Shown piece by piece: positions 7,665-15,203 of a DNA stretch of 32,030 nt. The position numbers and the translations under genes were made by a program. The stretch comes from Hyphomicrobiales bacterium (lineage in GTDB: Bacteria; Pseudomonadota; Alphaproteobacteria; Rhizobiales; Rhizobiaceae), in contig JAALLE010000045.1 in the NCBI GenBank assembly GCA_011087605.1, forward strand, positions 1-32,030. The letters are read 5' to 3'. The notes under the pieces are model-generated. The model was given only the letters and a program-made list of their open reading frames with translations, ran no database searches and was not told where the DNA came from. Each line of letters opens with the position of its first letter. Within the stretch, counting starts at the first letter, position 1.

Positions 7665-10463
7665 ATGTCGGAAAAAGTGCAGCTGAATGTAAATGAAATA
7701 AACGTTGAGGTGGATGCGCAGGATTGCACGCTTCTGGACGCGTTGCGCGAACAGCTTGATCTGACTGGCGCCAAAAAGGCCTGCGACAATGGGGAATGCG
7801 GCAGTTGCATTGTCGTGATGAATGGCAAGCCTACCAAGTCGTGCCTGTTGCCGGTTGCACGTGCGGCCGACAAGGACATTGTGACCATTGAGGGGATGGC
7901 GCCGGAAGCAAGCGATATTCAGCCTGGTGAAGATCTCTCCATTCTGCATCCAATTCAACAGGCATTCCTGGAAAAGGGTGCGACGCAATGTGGGTTCTGC
8001 ATTCCCGGAATGATCATGAAGACACACACTTTGCTGCGCAACAAGCCGGATCCCAGTCGCGAAGATATTGTCAAAGGATTGTCGAAAAATCTGTGTCGAT
8101 GTACCGGCTACACAAAAATCATTGAGGCCGTTGAGTATGCAGCGGAGCTGATCAACACAGGTTCGAATTCGGCTGGATTTGCCAAGCCAAACGGACAGGT
8201 GGTCGGTATTGATGTTGCCCGTCTGGACAGCCCTGCGACCGTCAATGGCTCAGCAGAATACGCAGCCGATATGAAAATGCATGGAATGCTTTACGGTAAG
8301 CTTCTGCGGTCGCAAGTCCACCACGCCAGGATCGTTTCAATTGACACCAGTGAGGCTGAGGCATTGGCCGGTGTGGAATGCGTCATTACGGCAAGCGATA
8401 TTCCCGGGACAAATTATCTGCCAAACTGTCAGCCACAGGTGTTTGTATTCCCCGAAGATCGAATCCGGTTCAAGGGTGAAGCGCTGGCCGGAGTTGCGGC
8501 TGTCACTGAGAAAATCGCAGAACAGGCCCTGTCGCTCATAAAAGTCGACTATGAAGAATTGTCCCATGCAATTGAGGTGGTTGATGCAGCACACCCGGAT
8601 GCGGAGCCGCTTTACGAGCATTCCCCCAGAGTTTCGTCGCCTGAAGAAGTCGGATGCGGTGACATCGAGTCCGGATTCGCCAAGGCCGATGTGATCATCG
8701 AAAACGACTATACCGTGCCAGTTCGTGAACATGCCGCCATGGAACCGGAGGCCGCTCTGGCTTTTGAACAGGATGGCAAATTGATCCTGAAGACCGGGCT
8801 GTACCATGCCTTCGTACAGGGCACGGAATCAATTTCCAACAATCTCAATATGAATCAGGACGATGTTGTCATATCCTGCCCGGCCATGGGCGGAAACTTT
8901 GGCACTCGTGGAGATACGTTAATTGCGGTGACCGCAGGGTTGATGGCGCAAAAAACCGGTAAGCCCGTTCGAATCGTCTTTTCAAGGGCTGAATCGATTC
9001 TTGGTTCCTGCAAGGCCCCATCCGTCAACATCCGCTACAAGACCGGTGCAATGAAGGACGGAAGAATCATTGCCGTTGATGTGGAAGTTATGCATGGCGC
9101 CGGTGCCTGGGCGCCATTTCTCATCGACAAGACCACCAAAGGCTTGGAGCTTTGTTATTACGAAACACTTGGTGCGCTGCTTTCCCATGCGACCGGACCC
9201 TATGAAATTCAAAATGTACGCGCGCGGGCCTGGGATGTTTTGACCAACGGACCACGATACGTCCCACTGAGGGGAACCAACGCCAATTACCTGCCGCTGG
9301 CCTATGAATCGCAGGTTGATCTGGTTGCAGAAGCCATCGGGATGTGTCCGCTTGAGGTGCGTCTGAAAAACGCCATTCGAACCGGCGGCAAAACCCATTT
9401 CGGGCAGGAACTGACAGAGCATGTTTCCATGGTGAAGGAGCTTGAATTGCTTCGCCCACATTATCAGAAGGCTAGCAAGCGTTTGGTTGAGCGCAGAAAG
9501 TCGGCCGAGGCCCCTTGGAAACCTGGATTGGGATTGGGGGCCGGGTGGCGCAATATCGGCTATCTCAACACGACGATCACCGCCGGGACGAGACTGGATC
9601 GTGATGGTATTGTCCATGCGATGGCCGGAACCGTTGAACAGGGGCAGGGGCCAACCACACAATTCGCCCAGATTGCCGCGGATGCGATTGGTGTTGGCAT
9701 GTCAGAGATGCGGGTTACGATCGGCGACACTGAAAAAGCACCCTATCCGGTTCCCACATTTAGTTCCATATCCACTGTGGGAACGGGAAAGGCAGTACAA
9801 ATTGCTGCGGAAAAACTGCGCAATAAACTGTTCTCGGCCGCTGCAGAATTGCTGCAGAGCGATGTTGCCAAACTCGAAATCAAAGGCAACACAATTTATG
9901 TGGCTGAAAGCCCAACGGTGCAGGTGTCGCTTGGCCAGATTGCAGATCATTTTGAAGAGACCGGGCAAAATAGCCTGTCTGAATCCGAGGTCAAATGGGC
10001 CGGAGAGGCACCAACGATCCTTTATGGTTACAACGCCGGCTTGATCGAACTGGATGTGAATACTGAAACAGGTGAAGTTAGGCTTTTAAACCACGTAAAT
10101 GTTTGCGATCCCGGTACCAGGATCAACCCCCAGGCAGTGGATGGGCAGATTGACGGCGCCATCGCCTTCGGGATTGGCTTTGCGTTGAGCGAACGCTTCC
10201 ATCCGGACAATCCGGCCACATTGGAAGGATATGGATTGCCATCCACTCGCAGCATTCCGGCTTCCGTGACACGTCTTTACGTCGAAGAACCGCTTAAGCG
10301 TGGTCCTTTCGGGGCAAAAAGCATGGCGGAGCATCCTGGCATTTCCCCTATCCCTGCCATCATCAACGCCATTGCGGACGCAACGGGAGTACGTGTTCGC
10401 GATATTCCGGCAACGCCTGACCGTGTCAGAAGTGCCATTGAATCGGCTTCGACTTCACTATGA
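7665..10463 (+). CDS. Molybdenum aldehyde oxidoreductase, one-chain Mop type
   Basis: 932 residues with two parts of the xanthine oxidase family in one chain. The N-terminal plant-type [2Fe-2S] domain has C40, C45, C48 and C60; the second [2Fe-2S] domain has C109, C112, C144 and C146 (CGFCIPG and LCRCTGY). The large molybdopterin-binding region has GGNFGTRG, GTVEQGQGP and, near the end, GPFGAKSMAEHPG, where E889 is probably the catalytic glutamate. There is no FAD domain and no separate FAD subunit gene nearby. This is the layout of Desulfovibrio gigas aldehyde oxidoreductase (907 aa), which passes electrons to a flavodoxin or ferredoxin. It would hydroxylate an aldehyde or heterocycle. The start is the ATG at 7665, with AGGA just upstream; the TTG at 7662 is less likely. 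It is first in an operon with a TRAP transporter, so the imported compound or a product of it is the likely substrate. Confidence 0.9.
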   Translation: MSEKVQLNVNEINVEVDAQDCTLLDALREQLDLTGAKKACDNGECGSCIVVMNGKPTKSCLLPVARAADKDIVTIEGMAPEASDIQPGEDLSILHPIQQAFLEKGATQCGFCIPGMIMKTHTLLRNKPDPSREDIVKGLSKNLCRCTGYTKIIEAVEYAAELINTGSNSAGFAKPNGQVVGIDVARLDSPATVNGSAEYAADMKMHGMLYGKLLRSQVHHARIVSIDTSEAEALAGVECVITASDIPGTNYLPNCQPQVFVFPEDRIRFKGEALAGVAAVTEKIAEQALSLIKVDYEELSHAIEVVDAAHPDAEPLYEHSPRVSSPEEVGCGDIESGFAKADVIIENDYTVPVREHAAMEPEAALAFEQDGKLILKTGLYHAFVQGTESISNNLNMNQDDVVISCPAMGGNFGTRGDTLIAVTAGLMAQKTGKPVRIVFSRAESILGSCKAPSVNIRYKTGAMKDGRIIAVDVEVMHGAGAWAPFLIDKTTKGLELCYYETLGALLSHATGPYEIQNVRARAWDVLTNGPRYVPLRGTNANYLPLAYESQVDLVAEAIGMCPLEVRLKNAIRTGGKTHFGQELTEHVSMVKELELLRPHYQKASKRLVERRKSAEAPWKPGLGLGAGWRNIGYLNTTITAGTRLDRDGIVHAMAGTVEQGQGPTTQFAQIAADAIGVGMSEMRVTIGDTEKAPYPVPTFSSISTVGTGKAVQIAAEKLRNKLFSAAAELLQSDVAKLEIKGNTIYVAESPTVQVSLGQIADHFEETGQNSLSESEVKWAGEAPTILYGYNAGLIELDVNTETGEVRLLNHVNVCDPGTRINPQAVDGQIDGAIAFGIGFALSERFHPDNPATLEGYGLPSTRSIPASVTRLYVEEPLKRGPFGAKSMAEHPGISPIPAIINAIADATGVRVRDIPATPDRVRSAIESASTSL

Positions 10464-10510
10464 AACAGGAAGCTAACGCCCGAAAAGACGGGCAATTTTG
10501 GAGGAACAAC

Positions 10511-11536
10511 ATGAAAAAAGATATTAAGAAAGCCAGCGGGATAAGCCGCAGAACCATGTTAACGGCGACGGGCGCGGCCGCCGCCAGTGCAGCTTTTCTG
10601 GGCGGCAAAGCACCATTATATGCAGCCGGAAAGCACAAGCTTCGCTATATTGCATTCATCAACCGCAAAACCGTATGGGGCAAGCCCTATGATTTTCTGG
10701 CAGCAGAAGTCGATCGGCTTTCCAATGGTGAATTGGAAATCGAATACGCTGGTGGCTCCGATGTTGTCGGTGGTTTCGATGCACCTGAGGCCATCGCCAA
10801 CGGTGTGTTTGACATGAGCCACTCGGCAAATGCTTATTTTGCAGGAGCGGTTCCGGCCTCAATTTCGCTGGCCAGCGGCAATGCATCGGTGGATCAGTTG
10901 CGGGAATCAGGCGCGCTGGACGCCTATTCAGACATGGTCATGAAACAACGCGGTGTCATGATGATGGGCGTTCCGCTCAGTGGCGTTGGATATGTGTTCC
11001 AGGTTCGCGGCCGTCCGGGCGAGATGTCCTATTTCAAAGGCAAGAAAATTCGCTCGATCCCGCTTTATGATCCCATTCTTTCAGCCCTCGGGGCAACTCC
11101 TGTGACCACTTCACCCGCAGAGGCCTACACTGCCATGGAACGTGGAGTTGTTGATGGATTGGGTTGGCCAGACATCGGACTTTTGGATTTCAAATTTTAC
11201 GAGCAGGCCAAGTTCATCATGCTGCCAACTTTCTATCAACTTAGGACGGCAACGCTCATGAACCCCAATGCGTTCAAGGGTTTGCCACCGGAACTCCAAA
11301 AAGTGCTGATTGAGGCCAATCGGTCAGCCGATGCTATTGGCGCAAAATGGGCCCAGGAAAAGCGCGACGCTGAACACGCCGAAATGGTGAAAGCCGGTGT
11401 TGAGTTTGTCTCATTGTCCGACGCCGAGGCCAAGCAGTTCACCAGCTTGACCGAAGAGAAATTGTGGGCAAACATTACAAAAGCTGCTCCAGAAGACAGC
11501 GCAGTGCTGAAACCGCTGTTTGATAAGGCCGGCTAA
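10511..11536 (+). CDS. TRAP transporter substrate-binding protein, DctP family
   Basis: 341 residues. The start is fixed by GGAGG at 10500-10504 before the ATG at 10511; an in-frame ATG at 10460 overlaps the previous gene and has no such site. The N-terminus carries a twin-arginine signal (SRRTMLTATGAAAAS, R13-R14) and a likely cleavage site around residue 38. The mature part has the DctP-fold hallmarks: KKIRSIPLYDPILSALGATP with the conserved arginine that binds the substrate carboxylate, then TSPAEAYTAMERGVVDGLGW. It delivers an organic acid, or a related carboxylated compound, to the DctQM membrane pair encoded directly downstream. Which acid cannot be told. It is co-transcribed with the molybdenum oxidoreductase, 47 bases upstream. 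Confidence 0.92.
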   Translation: MKKDIKKASGISRRTMLTATGAAAASAAFLGGKAPLYAAGKHKLRYIAFINRKTVWGKPYDFLAAEVDRLSNGELEIEYAGGSDVVGGFDAPEAIANGVFDMSHSANAYFAGAVPASISLASGNASVDQLRESGALDAYSDMVMKQRGVMMMGVPLSGVGYVFQVRGRPGEMSYFKGKKIRSIPLYDPILSALGATPVTTSPAEAYTAMERGVVDGLGWPDIGLLDFKFYEQAKFIMLPTFYQLRTATLMNPNAFKGLPPELQKVLIEANRSADAIGAKWAQEKRDAEHAEMVKAGVEFVSLSDAEAKQFTSLTEEKLWANITKAAPEDSAVLKPLFDKAG

Positions 11537-11560
11537 CACCTTGTTCCGAAACAAATAATG

Positions 11561-11600
11561 CAATTCGGCGGAACAGTTTCCATACTGGTTCGCCGAGTTG
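11561..11600 (+). promoter_or_regulatory. Stem-loop between TRAP binding protein and permease genes
   Basis: The two 16-base arms 11561-11576 and 11585-11600 pair with one mismatch and two G-U pairs around an 8-base loop. No T-run follows, so it is not a standard terminator. It lies in the 85-base gap between the abundant binding protein and the membrane subunits. A place there suits partial attenuation or protection of the upstream mRNA 3' end. Confidence 0.55.
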
Positions 11601-11621
11601 TTTGGATGGGGATTGCACGGC

Positions 11622-12194
11622 ATGAATTTTTCAACGTTTTATCGAATCTTTGAGCGGTGCACCTTTTGGCTGGCCGTTTTTAGTGCCGGTCTCATCCTCG
11701 CCATGAGCTTCTGGATTACCTATGATGTGGTGACCAGAAATCTGTTTGATTTCTCCTCCCCTTGGGCGTTTGATCTTTCAGAATATTCGCTGGTCTGGAT
11801 AACCTTCCTGGGCGCACCATGGGTGTTGTTGCAGGATCGACATGTACGCATCGAATTGCTTGTGGATTCGCTGCCCAGATGGGCCCAAACAATTCTTGGC
11901 ATTGCCGTTTGTTCAGTTGCCATATTCATATGCGCGGTCCTCGCCTGGCGCACCGGTATTGCCGCGTGGGAATATTACGATCGCAATGTCATGATGGCGC
12001 GCATCTGGCGAATCCCACGTATCGCACCCTATTTTGTCATTCCTCTGGGAAGCGGATTGTTGTCGATCGCTTTTGCTTTGAGGCTGGGGCTTTATATTAG
12101 GGAATCCGATCCAGAGAACGTTTTGCGCAAGAAAGCATCGGCAGGCCAGGAAACAGGCTTAACCCCGGAAGAGGCGACGACCGATGGAATATGA
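11622..12194 (+). CDS. TRAP transporter small permease, DctQ
   Basis: 190 residues from the ATG at 11622, preceded by GGGGA about nine bases upstream; a TTG further upstream falls in the stem-loop and is unlikely. Four hydrophobic segments are visible (about residues 12-37, 50-70, 88-110 and 130-152). The DctQ-type pattern WALDLSEYSLVWITFLGAPW appears here as AFDLSEYSLVWITFLGAPWV, and the following DRHVRIELL is also typical. The C-terminal tail is cytosolic and charged. It couples the periplasmic binding protein to the large subunit. The gene overlaps dctM by 11 bases. Confidence 0.9.
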   Translation: MNFSTFYRIFERCTFWLAVFSAGLILAMSFWITYDVVTRNLFDFSSPWAFDLSEYSLVWITFLGAPWVLLQDRHVRIELLVDSLPRWAQTILGIAVCSVAIFICAVLAWRTGIAAWEYYDRNVMMARIWRIPRIAPYFVIPLGSGLLSIAFALRLGLYIRESDPENVLRKKASAGQETGLTPEEATTDGI

Positions 12195-13497
12195 ATGGAT
12201 AACAACACTCAGTTTCTTTTTCGGCCTGTTAATGCTGATGATGCTCAGCGGCATGCCGGTTGCGATCGGATTTATCACGCTCAATATCGTGGGCCTGTAT
12301 CTCTACCTGGGACCAGGGTCCCTGGCATTGCTGGCCACCAGTTCATTTACATCGATTGGGCAATTTGCGCTCATACCAATTCCGCTTTTCATATTGATGG
12401 GCGAGTTGTTGATGCGTACCGGACTGGCATCCAAGACAGTCGAGGCTGTTGACCATTGGATAGGTAAAGTCCCGGGAAGACTTTCATTGTCATCGGTTGG
12501 TGGCGGCACACTGTTTGGAGCACTCAGCGGCGCCAGCATGGCTTCAGTTGCGATGCTTGGATCAACATTGGTCCCGGAAATGACCAAGCGCGGATACAAG
12601 CCGGAAATGTCTGTCAGCTCAATCCTGGCAGGTGGCGGGTTGGCGGTTCTCATCCCGCCCAGTGCGTTGGGAGTTTTGTTGGGTGCCTTGGCTAAGGTTT
12701 CAATTGCCCAGTTGTTGGTCGCCGGAATCCTACCCGGTATCCTGCTTGCTGCGATGTATTTCATGTATTTTGCTGTTCGGGCAAAACTGCAGCCGCATCT
12801 GGCCCCACCCTATGATGCCCCAACCACTTCCCTGGCACAAAAGCTCTACATCCTTTTGACAGTTTCACCGTTGTTGGGACTTATCGTTGTGGTGACCGGG
12901 TTTATCTTTCTGGGCATTGCCACTCCGTCTGAATCTGCTGCAATGGGTGTTGTTGCAACCATGGTGCTTGCTGCCTGCTATGGGCGATTGAGTTGGGAAG
13001 CGATTTCGAAATCTCTGATGTCGGCCATGACCACTACAGCAATGATGTTGCTGGTGATTGTTGGATCAACCGGGTTCAGTCAATTGCTCGCCGCAACCGG
13101 ATCGACAACGGCTCTCGTATCTTCTGTTGCAGATATGAATCTCGGCCCAATCCTGACCATACTCGTCATGCAAATCATCGTACTTTTGCTGGGATGTTTC
13201 ATCGACACCATTTCGATCATGCTGGTGGCCATTCCAGTGTTCATGCCCATTGTTCAAGCTCTAGGAATTCACGAAATCTGGTTTTGCATTCTGATACTTG
13301 TACAGTTGGAATTGGCAGGCATCACACCACCATTTGGTGTTCTGCTGTTTGTGATGAAAGGCGTGCAGCAACATCTCAGGATTTCAGAGATCTACCGCGC
13401 CGCAATCCCAATCGTGTTTATCCAGATTGCGCTAGTTGCGCTTTTGATGATCTTCCCCGAAATAGTCACTACACTCCCGGAAATGGCAAAAAACTAG
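12184..13497 (+). CDS. TRAP transporter large permease, DctM
   Basis: 437 residues and strongly hydrophobic throughout, with about twelve membrane segments, the size and layout of DctM. Family motifs include PIPLFILMGELLMRTGLA near the N-terminus, GGGTLFGALSGASMASVAMLG, MTKRGYKPEMSVSSILAGG, LIPPSALGVLLGALAKVSIA and the late GCFIDTISIMLVAIPVFMPI. It is the sodium-driven channel-like subunit that moves the solute across the inner membrane. The ATG at 12184 lies inside the end of dctQ (11-base overlap), so synthesis is coupled. The tetR gene follows after 19 bases. Confidence 0.95.
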   Translation: MEYEWITTLSFFFGLLMLMMLSGMPVAIGFITLNIVGLYLYLGPGSLALLATSSFTSIGQFALIPIPLFILMGELLMRTGLASKTVEAVDHWIGKVPGRLSLSSVGGGTLFGALSGASMASVAMLGSTLVPEMTKRGYKPEMSVSSILAGGGLAVLIPPSALGVLLGALAKVSIAQLLVAGILPGILLAAMYFMYFAVRAKLQPHLAPPYDAPTTSLAQKLYILLTVSPLLGLIVVVTGFIFLGIATPSESAAMGVVATMVLAACYGRLSWEAISKSLMSAMTTTAMMLLVIVGSTGFSQLLAATGSTTALVSSVADMNLGPILTILVMQIIVLLLGCFIDTISIMLVAIPVFMPIVQALGIHEIWFCILILVQLELAGITPPFGVLLFVMKGVQQHLRISEIYRAAIPIVFIQIALVALLMIFPEIVTTLPEMAKN

Positions 13498-13516
13498 TGA
13501 GATCGAAAAGACAGAC

Positions 13517-14170
13517 ATGGCAGAGTTGAAGTCCGATAGGGCTACGAAGTCGAAATTGAAGCGCGACCCCGTGGCAACCAAAGAGCGCATATTGCGGGCT
13601 GGACTGGCGGAGTTCGGTTCTAAAGGCTACGGCGGAGCGCGCATCGCCAGCATCGTTAAAAAAGCTCGTTGTAATACCCGCATGCTTTATCACTATTTTG
13701 GCGGCAAGAAGGAACTGTATCTGGCCTGTCTCGAACGGGTTTATTCGAAAATTCGACAGGAAGAGCAAAATCTGGATTTGCTGGATATGGATCCGATTGA
13801 TGCGCTTCAAACACTTGTTCAGTTTACCTTCGATCACATGCGCAACAATCCCGACTTTGTTCACATTGCCGGCGTTGAAAACACCCAAAAAGGAAAATTC
13901 CTGAAGCGGCTCCCCCCTGTCTCAAACGCTGCCCACGATCTCATTGAAACCATTGATGAGATATTGAAAAGGGGCGTGAAAGCCGGAGTGATGAAAGGTG
14001 GGGTCGATGCATTCCAGCTCTACGTCTCGATATTGGCGTTGAGCTATCTCCACTTGTCCAACCGGTACACTCTTTCTGTTTCGTATGGACGGGATATCGA
14101 AGAAGAAGCCTGGCTTGATGAACGCAAGCTGCATGTTCGAGATCTGATCTTGTCGCACGTTGTTCGGTAG
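13517..14170 (+). CDS. TetR family transcriptional regulator
   Basis: 217 residues. A TetR helix-turn-helix occupies about residues 22-68 (KERILRAGLAEFGSKGYGG, then IASIVKKARCNTRMLYHYFG). The C-terminal ligand domain is helical, with VQFTFDHMRNNPDF and AAHDLIETIDEILKRGVKAG. The N-terminal 18 residues are basic and probably touch DNA. It is the last gene of the molybdenum oxidoreductase/TRAP operon, 19 bases after dctM, so it would be autoregulated. The two matching inverted repeats at 7496 and 7604 are the natural targets, which would make it a repressor of both divergent operons relieved by the transported compound or a breakdown product. No other regulator gene is present in the locus. The ligand is unknown. 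Confidence 0.9.
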   Translation: MAELKSDRATKSKLKRDPVATKERILRAGLAEFGSKGYGGARIASIVKKARCNTRMLYHYFGGKKELYLACLERVYSKIRQEEQNLDLLDMDPIDALQTLVQFTFDHMRNNPDFVHIAGVENTQKGKFLKRLPPVSNAAHDLIETIDEILKRGVKAGVMKGGVDAFQLYVSILALSYLHLSNRYTLSVSYGRDIEEEAWLDERKLHVRDLILSHVVR

Positions 14171-14620
14171 AAATTCGCTATCATATGACAGCTGATTTCT
14201 ATTCAGCCTACTCTGATGAACTCTCGATGAACCCACCAAATACTTCCACAGCGACTTTTACCCATCAAAATTGTGCATCGACCATATCTCCTGTCTCGAT
14301 GGCGACATCACTTGAAGGTCTCAAAAGTCCGCACACCCGACATTCGATGTTGTTATCGTAATACAATTCAAATGGCAGATTGGGTGAAATCGAGCATAGA
14401 ATCTGGATTCCGCTCGATAGTCAGCAATGGGCCGATAGTTTCGAGCGAGAAGCCATGATGAGTCTTTGGCGTGACCGAGCCGTGGTGTGTTAAAAGGATT
14501 GGTGTAGTTTTTAATTTTCCCAAATTAAGTGGTCTGTAGATCAGTCGCCGAAATGCCTCCGCAATTCCGTGTAACTATCATGTAATGGAATATCGCGATT
14601 TCACTAACCGCTGGAAAGAA
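14171..14620. other. Intergenic gap of 450 bp with overlapping hairpins, no convincing gene
   Basis: I see no gene with a supported start. A short open frame from TTG 14380 to the stop at 14491-14493 (37 codons) has no ribosome binding site and may be a remnant. ATCGAGC (14389-14395) can pair with GCTCGAT (14412-14418), while CGCTCGA (14411-14417) can instead pair with TCGAGCG (14441-14447), so two hairpins exclude each other. The T-rich stretch near 14508-14520 is not attached to a clear stem. Confidence 0.4.
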
Positions 14621-14695
14621 TGGTGCTGTTGAGTGGAATTGAACCACCGACCTCTTCATTACCAATGAAGTGCTCTACCCCTGAGCTACAACAGC
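14621..14695 (-). tRNA. tRNA-Thr (anticodon GGT)
   Basis: The complement folds as a full cloverleaf of 75 bases including an encoded CCA. The acceptor stem is GCTGTTG/CAACAGC, the D arm GCTC-AGGGGTA-GAGC, the anticodon stem CTTCA/TGAAG with loop TTGGTAA (anticodon GGT, reading ACC), and the T arm GGTGG-TTCAATT-CCACT. The discriminator base is A. It reads leftward, so its 3' end faces the gap and the catabolic locus. A 3' end facing accessory DNA is the usual arrangement at an integration site, but no integrase or duplicated tRNA end is visible. Confidence 0.95.
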
Positions 14696-14823
14696 ATACC
14701 GGTCGGAGAGGCTCATGCCATAGGCTTGACTGGCTTGCAAGCGGTGTTGGCCGGTTCGAGGCAAGGTTTTTTGATCAATGGTAAGGTCTGGAATTTTGTC
14801 GGAAGCCGTGGCAAGGGATTCCC

Positions 14824-15003
14824 ATGACAGAAAACAAGGATAAACAGGTTGGCCGGACTGGCGAAGTCAAGGAAACGCAACAACAAATCGCCCGCAAACA
14901 ACGTTTGAAAAAGTCGTTGAGGGCGAATTTGCAAAGGCGAAAGGCCAAAAAACGCGCCCTTAAATCGTCGGGTGATACACCATTGGATGATACGTCTTCC
15001 TGA
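14824..15003 (+). CDS. Small basic conserved-type protein upstream of murA, 59 aa
   Basis: The product starts MTENKDKQVGRTGEVKETQQ. A strongly basic middle follows, with RKQRLKKSLRANLQRRKAKK, and then an acidic Thr/Ser tail. AGGGA lies about five bases before the ATG at 14824. The pattern xLRxNLxRRKxxxR directly upstream of murA is one I recall from other alphaproteobacteria, which supports a real gene, but I know no function. The basic helix could bind RNA or ribosomes. It precedes murA by 200 bases and reads in the same direction; whether the two share a transcript is unclear. It is short enough to be missed by gene callers. Confidence 0.65.
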   Translation: MTENKDKQVGRTGEVKETQQQIARKQRLKKSLRANLQRRKAKKRALKSSGDTPLDDTSS

Positions 15004-15203
15004 TAAACCCTGGCCAGTTCGCCGCTGCTGGTGGGGTCTGGGGGGATAATTGTGGGGAAGTTTAGAAAGCTGCCAGACAGCCTTTTCTCACCATAATCTT
15101 GGCATAGAGACTGGTTTGGACTACATCGGCCTGCAAAGAGTGGCCAACTTTATCTTGAAATGAGAATTTGTCCGGACGCGGGCATAGCAAGGAACCAAAC
15201 TTA

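Noticed and set aside
8337-9662. Long minus-strand open frames within the molybdenum oxidoreductase gene
   Set aside because: They are antisense shadows; the + strand protein has all expected cofactor motifs over the same span.
14273-14458. 61-codon open frame in the tetR-tRNA gap
   Set aside because: Composition is Ser/Arg-rich and random-looking, with no ribosome binding site and no recognisable pattern.
15068-15096. Weak hairpin GCTG-CCAGA-CAGC followed by CTTTTCT, possible terminator before murA
   Set aside because: The stem is only four base pairs and the T-run is broken, so it is too weak to call.
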